This document shows, piece by piece, positions 1-6,947 of a stretch of DNA of 36,337 nucleotides. The stretch's first letter is position 1; each line of letters opens with the position of its first letter. The translations under genes and the position numbers were made by a program. Location: contig JACQTK010000162.1 of assembly GCA_016210845.1 (NCBI GenBank), positions 1-36,337 on the forward strand, in the 5' to 3' direction. The notes under the pieces are model-generated. The model was given only the letters and a program-made list of their open reading frames with translations. It was not told the origin of the DNA and did not search any database. The DNA is from Acidobacteriota bacterium. Its GTDB lineage: Bacteria; Acidobacteriota; Vicinamibacteria; Vicinamibacterales; UBA2999.

Positions 1-903
1 CACCCGGTCCCGCCGGACGGGGCCGCCGACCGACTCGTTGATGTCGAAGTTGTACTTCACCTCGTTCGGCGTCCCCAGCCCCGCGTCCCGCAGCGCCTGC
101 GTGAAGTTGCTGCCCTGCAGCCCGCCGTTCGAGAAGGTGAAGAACGTCGAACTGGCGAACGTGTTGCCGCCGTCCTTCGGCACGAAGTTGATCCGCACGC
201 CGCCGGTCGGCAACTCCGCCGAGACGGCCGTGTGATCGACGGTCACCTCGTTCGCCGATCCGACGTCCGGGATCTGCCCGCCGATGTTGCCGCCGGCCTG
301 CAGCGTCATCGTGTTGATCCCGTTGAGCGTCACCCGCTGGTCCTGCGTGCGGCTGCCGTGGATCGTCACGCTCCCGCCGACGTCCTGCAGGTTCGAGCCG
401 CCCACGTCGGTGCCGCCGCCGGAGGTCCCGGGAATGAGCCGGGCCAGCGTCACGTAGTTCCGCGCCGTGGGCAGCGCCTGGATGATGTCCGCGCCGAGCA
501 CGGCCTGGCGGGTCGTGCTCTGCACGTCGACGACGGGCGCTTCCCCGGTCACGGTGATGGTTTCCTCGAGCGCGCCGACGCGCAGCTCCACGTCGAGCGG
601 CGCGGCAATCGAGCCGGCCAGGCTGATGCCCTCACGCCGTACGGTACTGAACCCCGCCAGCGTGAACGTCACGGTATAGGCCCCGGGGCGGAGATCGACG
701 ATCTGGTACCGGCCGTTGCCGTCGGTCACGGCCGTGCGGACTTTTTCGATCAGCACGGGGCTGGCGGCTTCGACGGTGACCCCGGGGAGCACGCCGCCCG
801 AGGAGTCTCGGACCACGCCCACGATCGAGGCTTGGGCGAACGCGGCCGAGGGAAGGAAAACGATCCAGATGAAAGCGGTAGCGAACCTCGAGATTTTGCG
901 CAT
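1..903 (-). CDS. TonB-dependent receptor with carboxypeptidase-like N-terminal domain (partial, 3' end outside window)
   Basis: Outer-membrane receptor of the carboxypeptidase-regulatory-like/TonB plug type common in Acidobacteriota, probably importing large or complexed substrates. The 301 visible residues start at ATG 903 with a signal peptide (about residues 1-23, ending AFA before Q). A beta-sandwich carboxypeptidase-regulatory-like domain follows (about 26-105, with the typical GVVRDSSGGVLPGVTV start and DGNGRYQIVDLRPGAYTV). Then comes the linker ETITVTGEAPVVD and the start of a plug domain. A strong Shine-Dalgarno (AAGGGAGG read on the minus strand, about 910-917) fixes the start. The C-terminal barrel is cut off by the window edge. 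An interspersed repeat begins at the Shine-Dalgarno and an insertion sequence begins 80 bp upstream of the start, so native transcription may be disturbed. The substrate cannot be told from sequence. Confidence 0.9.
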   Translation of the reverse strand, partial: MRKISRFATAFIWIVFLPSAAFAQASIVGVVRDSSGGVLPGVTVEAASPVLIEKVRTAVTDGNGRYQIVDLRPGAYTVTFTLAGFSTVRREGISLAGSIAAPLDVELRVGALEETITVTGEAPVVDVQSTTRQAVLGADIIQALPTARNYVTLARLIPGTSGGGTDVGGSNLQDVGGSVTIHGSRTQDQRVTLNGINTMTLQAGGNIGGQIPDVGSANEVTVDHTAVSAELPTGGVRINFVPKDGGNTFASSTFFTFSNGGLQGSNFTQALRDAGLGTPNEVKYNFDINESVGGPVRRDRV

Positions 904-917
904 CAACAGCCTCCCTT

Positions 918-982
918 GGACCGCTATGCGGCCCCAAACGCGAATCTTGTACTCGTTGCGTCCGACCGCATAGCGGTCCTAG
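918..982 (-). repeat. Composite palindromic repeat, copy 1 left part (A module), split by IS
   Basis: The A module is bounded by CCGCTATGCGG (921-931) and its reverse complement CCGCATAGCGG (966-976) and ends in CCTAG. In the minus orientation it matches the A modules at 20891-20944 and 36283-36337, including an internal CAACGAGTAC block. The sequence stops matching the family exactly at CTAG (979-982), where the insertion sequence begins, and resumes at 2986. Confidence 0.85.
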
Positions 983-2985
983 CCCATGTTTGCGGTCAGC
1001 GCTCGTAACATATTGAAAACAAAGGATCGGCTTTTTCGAGGTGTCTCTAGGCCGCCTTCTCCGGGTCCGTGGCCGCGGCATCGGGGTCAAGATGGGTGAT
1101 CCCGATCGCCTTCAGAATGTGGGCGGCGCGCGCGCTCCCATGCGTCACCGATCGTTTGCGCTGGCCGTCGCCCAGATCGATCTCGACGACGCGGACCGTC
1201 TTCAGGAGGTGCCACGCCTCCTTCGACGAGATGTCGAGGCCTGAGGCTTTCAGCGTCTTCTCCAGCGCACGATCGAGGAGAAAGGCGAGGGAGGCGACAA
1301 AGATGTGCGCCCGCACGCGGTCGGCCGTGTAGTGATAGATGGGCCGCATCTCGATCACGTCCTTGAGCTCCGCAAACGCGCGCTCGACCTCGCTGAGATC
1401 TTTGTAGATCGTGACGGCGTCAACGGGCGAGAGGGTCGGCTCTTCGGTTTGGATCAAATACTTGCCTTCCAGCGCTCGTTCCTGCGCGAGATGGACCGGG
1501 TGCTCGACGAACTGAAACGTCCGATCCTTCAGGCTCCAGGTGTAGTAGCGGTAGCCGTGAGAGCGCGCCAGGATGCGAGCGGCCGCCGCGCCGATTTTTT
1601 CCGGCGCTTTGAGTTTGCCGGCGGCCACGCGCTGCTCGAGCGCCTCCAATGCCGTCCGGACCCGCTGCATCGCCTTCTCGCGTTCGGCGCGTTCGTACGC
1701 TTCGCGCTCCTCACTGTGCACAACAAACACGCGCACGTCGGGTCGATCTGCCGCGACCTCCTGGACCAGGGTCTTCGGCGGCGTCGATCGCTCACGCGCC
1801 GCCACGCCCATCGGGCACTCCAACCACGGGCCGGTGGCCCGCTCGATGTATGTCCGCACCATCGGGCGTCGCCGCCGATTGAGCCCCACGACGTAGCCCT
1901 GTCCACGTGATCGGAGGAGCTCGACATTCGGCACGGTCACCATGCCGCGATCGCCGACGAAGACGACCCGTCGCAATCCGAAGCGTGCTTCGAGATCGCC
2001 AAGCACCTCCTTCACGGTGGACGCATCGCGCCGATGGCCCTCGAACACGTGATGGGCGATGGGCCAGCCGTCGATCATCACCACGCCGACCAGCACTTGC
2101 CGATTGCGCGGCTTGCCGTCACGACTGTGCCCGTGTTTGGCCAAGTCCGCGGGCCCCGTCCCCTCGAAGTACGTCGACGTCAGATCGTAGAAGACCAGAT
2201 CCACGTTCAGGGCAAATAATGTCCGCAGCCGCAGAAACAAGGCCTGCTCGATCTGCGGCTTGGCCTTCACTAACCGATCCAACGTGCTGTACCACTGTCG
2301 CAACTGCCGGTCCTGGACGCGCACGCGCGGGCGATGACTCGCGAGCCGTTCCGCGTCCTGCCGCCAGGCAGGCAACCAACGCTGTCCCGATCGGTCGCAG
2401 ACATAGGCGGTCTCCAGCCACCGCGCCATCCCGTGCTCGCTCGTGGGGGTGTCCAAGCGACTCGCCACCAGCGCCAGCGCGCGATCGGCGACTGCGCCGC
2501 GATCGCGGGCCCACGCATCCAGCGTCTGCTCGAGGCCCAGTTCTCGCCAGAGATGGCGGGCGACCAGCAGCGGCCCCCAATCCCATGCGCCCACCGCATC
2601 GGCCTGCGGGCGGGGCGTGTGCTCGCCCGTAAGCATCCGCCGCAACGTGTCCGCGTGCGGCGCGAGCAGATCCTTCCGCCCAAGGTTGGAAATGACGCGA
2701 TGCTCGGGCCGGCCCTTCCGCCAGACCGATTCGACCAGCCGGACGTACTCGTCGATGTGTCCGTCCTCGCGTTTGACTTTCACGGTGCGCAGAAACATTT
2801 AGCGTGTCTCTATCGAGTGCGCGGCCAGTATGAGCTATTCTTGCTCGACAGTGCAAGGATATTTCCACTCAATATGATCTGAATTGTGTCTCTATGATTT
2901 TGCGCGCCGGGCGGCCAAAACCGCTATTCTCTTAGGAATTCCGACCATTCAGCGCGACAGATGCGGACAAAACCGCAAACATGGG
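983..2985 (-). mobile_element. Complete insertion sequence, IS1634-like (IS4 superfamily), 2,003 bp
   Basis: The ends are perfect 14-bp terminal inverted repeats: CCCATGTTTGCGGT at 983-996 and its complement at 2972-2985. Both ends are flanked by CTAG (979-982 and 2986-2989), read as a 4-bp target-site duplication. Joining the flanks rebuilds an uninterrupted copy of the composite repeat found elsewhere in the window, which independently supports both boundaries. One transposase gene fills most of the element, with about 187 bp upstream of it and 64 bp downstream. The 9-mer GTGTCTCTA occurs three times in direct orientation (1041, 2805, 2885), possibly as subterminal binding sites. IS1634 relatives are known for other duplication lengths, so the subfamily placement is tentative. 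Confidence 0.88.
1047..2798 (-). CDS. IS1634-family DDE transposase
   Basis: A 583-residue transposase of the IS4 superfamily that cuts and joins the ends of the surrounding element. An N-terminal block (MFLRTVKVKREDG, then SVWRKGRPEHRVISNLGR) is typical of IS1634-type proteins. The RNase H-like catalytic core follows: first Asp in DLVFYDLTSTYFEG, second in RVVFVGDRGMVT, and the Glu in the C-terminal segment IYKDLSEVERAFAELK. The frame is intact from ATG 2798 to TAG 1047 and the length is normal for the family, so the protein is probably functional. No close second copy is present in this window. Confidence 0.92.
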   Translation of the reverse strand: MFLRTVKVKREDGHIDEYVRLVESVWRKGRPEHRVISNLGRKDLLAPHADTLRRMLTGEHTPRPQADAVGAWDWGPLLVARHLWRELGLEQTLDAWARDRGAVADRALALVASRLDTPTSEHGMARWLETAYVCDRSGQRWLPAWRQDAERLASHRPRVRVQDRQLRQWYSTLDRLVKAKPQIEQALFLRLRTLFALNVDLVFYDLTSTYFEGTGPADLAKHGHSRDGKPRNRQVLVGVVMIDGWPIAHHVFEGHRRDASTVKEVLGDLEARFGLRRVVFVGDRGMVTVPNVELLRSRGQGYVVGLNRRRRPMVRTYIERATGPWLECPMGVAARERSTPPKTLVQEVAADRPDVRVFVVHSEEREAYERAEREKAMQRVRTALEALEQRVAAGKLKAPEKIGAAAARILARSHGYRYYTWSLKDRTFQFVEHPVHLAQERALEGKYLIQTEEPTLSPVDAVTIYKDLSEVERAFAELKDVIEMRPIYHYTADRVRAHIFVASLAFLLDRALEKTLKASGLDISSKEAWHLLKTVRVVEIDLGDGQRKRSVTHGSARAAHILKAIGITHLDPDAAATDPEKAA

Positions 2986-3071
2986 CTAGGCGCGCGGAGC
3001 GTGCCAAACAGATACCGGCAACCAGCCAAGGGCTCCGCGGGGATATCAGGGGGCGGAGTCCCTTGGCTGGT
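2986..3071 (-). repeat. Composite palindromic repeat, copy 1 right part (B and C modules)
   Basis: This continues copy 1 across the IS. The B module (CTAGGCGCGCGGAGCGTGCC) is a short GC palindrome. The C module (3020-3071) is a long hairpin with ACCAGCCAAGGG pairing to CCCTTGGCTGGT and a GATATC in the loop. The C module also encodes the last residues and stop codon of the Uma2 gene on the minus strand. Confidence 0.85.
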
Positions 3072-3594
3072 GGGCGTCCTCGAGCTCGTCGCGGTAAACG
3101 TCGTCGACGGACAGCCGAGCTGTTACGCCGGCAAGCGCGACGGTTCCCCCTGCGCGTGCCTCGGTGGTCACCCAGCCCTCGTCCTCGCATCGGTGCACCG
3201 TGAGCCACGGTTCCCGGTGCGAGACGATGAGGACCTCGCGAACGCTCGGCAGCCGTTGGTAGTGGCGCAGCTTCTCGCCGCGGTCGTACTCCTCGGTCGA
3301 GTCGCTGGTCACCTCGACGAGGAGCACGGGGTTGGCGACGGCCAGCGCATCGTCGGCGGCGCGCTGCGTGCGGCCGCAAATCACGGCGGCGTCAGGATAG
3401 GTGGCAAGGCCCGTGGCGGGAATGCGAACGCGCAGATCCGACGTGAACACGCGGCAGCCGCGGGGGAGTTGGGGACGCAACAGGCTGATGATGGTCGCCG
3501 CCAGCGCCGCGTGGTCGGGCGACCCGCCGGCCATGGCATAGATCTCGCCGTCCAGGTACTCGTGACGGATCGAGCTCTCCTCCTCGAGCGCCAC
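3046..3594 (-). CDS. Uma2 family (DUF820) endonuclease-like protein
   Basis: A 182-residue PD-(D/E)XK-fold protein of the Uma2/DUF820 family, whose biological role is unknown; members are often numerous and mobile. Family hallmarks are HEYLDGEIYAMAGGSPDHA near the N-terminus, a DAAVICG-like catalytic Asp block, and LLVEVTSDSTEEYDRGEKLRHYQ with the Glu-x-Val and Asp/Lys pattern. The only usable start is GTG 3594. The family-like residues HYTYEQY are encoded in frame just upstream, before any ATG, GTG or TTG, which suggests that the natural start was lost by rearrangement or that a rare start is used. The last residues (about HQPRDSAP and stop) come from the C hairpin of the composite repeat. 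Confidence 0.85.
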   Translation of the reverse strand: MALEEESSIRHEYLDGEIYAMAGGSPDHAALAATIISLLRPQLPRGCRVFTSDLRVRIPATGLATYPDAAVICGRTQRAADDALAVANPVLLVEVTSDSTEEYDRGEKLRHYQRLPSVREVLIVSHREPWLTVHRCEDEGWVTTEARAGGTVALAGVTARLSVDDVYRDELEDAHQPRDSAP

Positions 3595-3685
3595 ATACTG
3601 CTCGTACGTGTAATGGAGGCGCCGTGCCGTCGTAGACCTCGGTGGGATTCTAGCACTGCGCCGAGTCGTATCGGTGGTCCTGGCG

Positions 3686-3857
3686 GCGCCCGTTCGCTGT
3701 AGAATCCCGGGACCCGAACGGGGTGGCTGGCTACGACGTGGCGGCCGACGGGCGCTCCCTCATGGTCCAGCCGCTTCACCCCGGGCCGCCCACGAATCAG
3801 ATCCATGTGGTGTTGAACTGGTTCGAGGAGCTGCGACGGCTCGGAAGCGGGCAGTAG
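3686..3857 (+). pseudogene. C-terminal remnant of a WD40/TolB-type Ser/Thr kinase
   Basis: The frame through 3723-3857 reads GYDVAADGRSLMVQPL, then NWFEELRRLGSGQ and a TAG stop. This closely matches the end of the kinase at 26460-28607 (YDVAPDGQRFLVVK, then NWFEELRRLVPGGN). No kinase domain or propeller body precedes it. Upstream lies the 5' region of the oppositely oriented Uma2 gene. It is the tail of a kinase gene left by recombination. Confidence 0.75.
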
Positions 3858-3865
3858 GCCGTCCA

Positions 3866-3935
<70 letters not shown>

Positions 3936-5453
3936 ATGCGCACCTTCCACGGAGCCCTCGAGGCGGTCGAAACCTACTCCCCGGCCGAGGAGCAGTTCAA
4001 CGCGCGGCGCCGTGCGGTGGGGCTCTTCCTGGGCCCGTCGCTCCTGATCGCCGTCCTACTTGTCCCCCTGCCGTTGGAAGCGCCGGCTCACCGACTGGCG
4101 GCCATCCTGGCGATGGTGATCGTGTTCTGGGTGACCGAGGCGCTGCCGCTCGCCGTCACCGCCATGCTCGGCCCCATCCTGGCCGTGCTCTTCGGCGTCG
4201 CCCCCGTCCGGCCCGCGCTGGCGCCGTTCGCCGATCCGATCATCTTCGTGTTCATCGGCAGCTTCATGCTGGCGGAGGCGAGGTTCGTCCACGGCGTGGA
4301 CCGGCGGATCGCCTATACGGCGCTGTCGTCGCGGTTCGTCGGCAAGAGCGCCGGCCGCATCCTCGTCGCCTACGGCGCAGTGGCGGCCGTCCTGTCGATG
4401 TGGATGAGCAACACCGCCACGACGGCCATGCTGTTCCCGATCGGCTTGTCGATCGTCGCGTACCTGACGCGAGCGGGCGCCACGGGCGCGCGCCAGTACG
4501 CGCTGGTGATCATGCTGATCACCTCGTTTGCCGCCTCAGTCGGCGGCATGGCCACGCCCGTCGGCACGCCCCCGAACCTGATCGGCATCGGGATGCTGGA
4601 GCGCCTGACGAACCAGGACATCACGTTCGTCCAATGGATGGCGATCGGCCTGCCGGCGGCGGCGCTGATGTTCGGCTTTCTGGGCGTGTATTTCTATCTC
4701 GCCGGCGCGCGCGGTGTCACGCTCGGCGCGGGCAGCACCCAGGGCGTCCGCGACGAGCTGGCGAAGCTGGGCCCGCTCTCGCGCGGCCAGCGCAACGTGC
4801 TGGCGGCGTTCGGGGTGACGGTCACGCTCTGGGTGACGCCCGGGCTGTTCGCCCTGGCCGGCCTCGCCGACCAGCCGCTGGCCCGCTGGTACGTCCAGGC
4901 GGTGCCCGAAAGCGTGGCCGCCATGGTCGGCGCGTTTCTGCTGTTCGTGCTCCCGATCGACTGGCGTCTGCGGCGGTTCACGCTGGCCTGGGACGAGGCG
5001 CTCAAGATCGACTGGGGGATCGTGTTCCTGTTTGGGGGCGGCCTGGCGCTCGGCGAGATGACGTTCAACACGGGCCTCGCCGAAGCGATGGGACGCGGCC
5101 TCACGTCCTGGCTGCCGTCGCACACGACGGTCGCGCTGACGCTGCTCTTCACGGGCACGGCCATCGTCTTGTCAGAGGCGACGTCGAACACGGCGGCCGC
5201 CAACATGATCGTGCCCATTGCCATCGCCGTGGCGCAGGCGGCGGGCGTCCGTCCCATCGAGCCCGCGCTCGGCGCCACGCTGGGCGCGAGCATGGGGTTC
5301 ATGATGCCCGTTTCGACGCCCCCGAACGCGATCGTCTACAGCTCGGGGTACGTGCCGATCACCGCGATGATGCGGTACGGAATCCTGCTCGACGTGGTGG
5401 GGTTCGCCGCGATCGCGGGGCTCGTCCTGCTGCTCGGGCCCGTCGTGTTCTGA
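3936..5453 (+). CDS. SLC13/DASS-family anion permease
   Basis: A 505-residue inner-membrane transporter of the divalent anion:sodium symporter family, expected to import dicarboxylates, sulfate or similar anions with Na+. The two family-defining SNT motifs are present: MSNTATTAMLFPI (about residue 158) and SEATSNTAAANMIVPI (about residue 417). The paired loop motifs ATPVGTPPNLIG and MPVSTPPNAIVYSSGY are also present, and the protein has many hydrophobic segments. ATG 3936 is preferred because upstream in-frame codons are only the translated heptamer array (repeats of LPTAC). Specificity cannot be assigned. It stands alone between repeats, with no obvious operon partner. Confidence 0.92.
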   Translation: MRTFHGALEAVETYSPAEEQFNARRRAVGLFLGPSLLIAVLLVPLPLEAPAHRLAAILAMVIVFWVTEALPLAVTAMLGPILAVLFGVAPVRPALAPFADPIIFVFIGSFMLAEARFVHGVDRRIAYTALSSRFVGKSAGRILVAYGAVAAVLSMWMSNTATTAMLFPIGLSIVAYLTRAGATGARQYALVIMLITSFAASVGGMATPVGTPPNLIGIGMLERLTNQDITFVQWMAIGLPAAALMFGFLGVYFYLAGARGVTLGAGSTQGVRDELAKLGPLSRGQRNVLAAFGVTVTLWVTPGLFALAGLADQPLARWYVQAVPESVAAMVGAFLLFVLPIDWRLRRFTLAWDEALKIDWGIVFLFGGGLALGEMTFNTGLAEAMGRGLTSWLPSHTTVALTLLFTGTAIVLSEATSNTAAANMIVPIAIAVAQAAGVRPIEPALGATLGASMGFMMPVSTPPNAIVYSSGYVPITAMMRYGILLDVVGFAAIAGLVLLLGPVVF

Positions 5454-5473
5454 TCTCGGGCGCGTGGTGTTCA

Positions 5474-5551
5474 GATCGCGCACGCTAAAGCGTGCGCTCT
5501 ACAGGTGAGGCCTCTGCCACCTGTAGAGCGGCGGCTTCAGCCGCCGCGATC
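5474..5551. repeat. Cloverleaf-like REPIN element, 78 bp
   Basis: There are three nested stems. Arm 1 is GCGCACGCT-AA-AGCGTGCGC (5478-5497). The central arm is TCTACAGGTG (5498-5507) pairing with CACCTGTAGA (5518-5527). Arm 2 is GCGGCGGCT-TC-AGCCGCCGC (5528-5547). An outer GATC pairs with GATC. Arm 2 is preceded by GTAGA and arm 1 followed by TCTAC, so this is an inverted doublet of REP-like hairpins carrying the GTAG signature. It lies in the gap between two convergent genes, the SLC13 permease and the DUF4398 lipoprotein, and could also act as a bidirectional terminator or RNA-stability element. Confidence 0.85.
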
Positions 5552-5613
5552 CCCGACGACGGAATGTCAATGACCGGTGCCCAGGAGGTACGCAGAAACG
5601 TCAATGGGCCGCG

Positions 5614-6180
5614 TTACCGCCGCCGGGGCGCAATGGCTGTCTCGATCGCCGCAAGTGCCTGCTCGATCCGCTCTTTAACCCCTTCCAGCGCCGTGCGGGC
5701 CGCCAGGTAGTCGTCGGCCTCGATCGCCTCGCCCGCTTCTTGCACATCCATATTGACGGTGGCGATCGCGTCGGCGGACGCCTGAAGGCGGCGGGCCGGC
5801 ACGCGGGCACGCTGGGCGGCGGCCATTCGGGTGTTCACCTGCGCGAGCAGCGCGGCAATCTCCGTCATGGCGCGCTCGACCTCGACGCGCACCTGCGCCT
5901 TGGTGTTGGCGGCCTCGCGAGCGGCGTTCTGCGCGTGCTCGCGGCTCTCGAGCGCGTAGTTGAGGGCCAGGCGGTAGTCGCGCGCGCCGACGGCGCCGTT
6001 CGCGTTGGCGAGCGCGTCGGTGGCCGCGCCCAGCTCGCCCGCAGCGTAATGCTCGGCGCCCGCGGCCCGCGCGGCGTCGATGGCGCCCTGCGCCTGGTCC
6101 ATTTCCTTGTGCGGGGGCTCCGCACACGCGACAGTGAGCATCGCGAGGATCGACCAGACGTGGATCGGCCTGAAGCGCAT
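5614..6180 (-). CDS. DUF4398-domain lipoprotein
   Basis: A 188-residue protein starting at ATG 6180 with a lipoprotein-type leader (MRFRPIHVWSILAMLTVAC, Cys about residue 19). The rest is an Ala-rich helical domain with repeated helical segments (DQAQGAIDAARAAGAEHYAA, then LGAATDALANANGAV and YRLALNYALESREHAQNA), as in DUF4398 proteins. These are predicted periplasmic, membrane-tethered helical bundles of unknown function. It is transcribed divergently from radC with a 60-bp gap that must hold both promoters. The long upstream open frame on the same strand is opposite radC and is not part of the gene. Confidence 0.8.
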   Translation of the reverse strand: MRFRPIHVWSILAMLTVACAEPPHKEMDQAQGAIDAARAAGAEHYAAGELGAATDALANANGAVGARDYRLALNYALESREHAQNAAREAANTKAQVRVEVERAMTEIAALLAQVNTRMAAAQRARVPARRLQASADAIATVNMDVQEAGEAIEADDYLAARTALEGVKERIEQALAAIETAIAPRRR

Positions 6181-6240
6181 CACATGCAGGGGCCGACCCG
6201 CCGTGGGGTGCGAGATCGGCCCGGGGGATCGAGTATAGCC

Positions 6241-6936
6241 ATGAAAGCGGTGCCGCCGCACGATCGTCCACGCGAGAAGCTCGAGCGCCTCGGCGCGAGC
6301 GGGCTCGGGGACAACGAGCTGCTCGCGCTCGTGATTGGCAACGGATCGCGCGCGCTCGACGTGCTGGAAGTGGCCAATCGGCTCATCGAGCGTGCGGGCG
6401 GCCTGCACGGCCTCACGCGGATCGGCCTTGGCGATCTGCGCGAGGTCGCGGGCGTCGGGCGGGCGCGCGCCGCGCAGGTCCTCGCGGCGGTCGAGCTGGG
6501 CCGGCGCACGCTGGTGCGGCGGGTCGCCGCGCGCCCGAGGCTGGTGAGCCCGCCGGAGCTCGCGATGTACCTGCTGCCGCAATACGGCTCCAGCCCCGTG
6601 GAGCAGTTCGGCATCGTGATGCTCGATACGAAGATGCGTCTGATCCGGATCAAGATTGTCTCCTCCGGGTCGCTCAACGGCACCGTCGTGCACCCGCGCG
6701 AAGTCTTCAGGGAGGCGGCCTCGGCCTCCGCCGCGGCGATCGTGCTCTTCCACAACCATCCGTCGGGCGATCCCACGCCCAGCCCCGACGATCTCGAGCT
6801 GACGACACGAATGGTGAACGCTGGCGACGTCATGGGCATCGACGTCGTCGATCACCTGATCCTGGCCGAGCAGCAGTACTTCTCCTTCGTGGAGTCGGGA
6901 CGGATCACGCAGCGATGGGCGGACGGGTCGAGATAA
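6241..6936 (+). CDS. radC: RadC/JAMM-domain protein
   Basis: A 231-residue RadC-family protein. The N-terminal part is helix-hairpin-helix-like (PREKLERLGASGLGDNELLALVIGNG, then [24 protein letters not shown]). The C-terminal part is a JAMM/MPN metalloprotease-like domain with the zinc motif HNHPSGDPTPSPDD and the preceding Glu/Ser context (VHPREVFREA). RadC was once linked to DNA repair, but its molecular role is unsettled. ATG 6241 begins the conserved region; no good Shine-Dalgarno is seen. Its 3' end lies close to or overlaps the start of larC, so the two are probably co-transcribed. Confidence 0.92.
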   Translation: MKAVPPHDRPREKLERLGASGLGDNELLALVIGNGSRALDVLEVANRLIERAGGLHGLTRIGLGDLREVAGVGRARAAQVLAAVELGRRTLVRRVAARPRLVSPPELAMYLLPQYGSSPVEQFGIVMLDTKMRLIRIKIVSSGSLNGTVVHPREVFREAASASAAAIVLFHNHPSGDPTPSPDDLELTTRMVNAGDVMGIDVVDHLILAEQQYFSFVESGRITQRWADGSR

Positions 6937-6947
6937 GATGGTCGGGA

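Noticed and set aside
2799-2985. A second small gene upstream of the transposase inside the IS
   Set aside because: No credible coding frame with a family signal was seen. The stretch fits an IS end/promoter region with subterminal repeats.
5474-5551. tRNA-like cloverleaf
   Set aside because: Stem and loop lengths do not fit tRNA, and no T-loop (TTCGAATC-type) or anticodon arm is present. It is a repeat palindrome.
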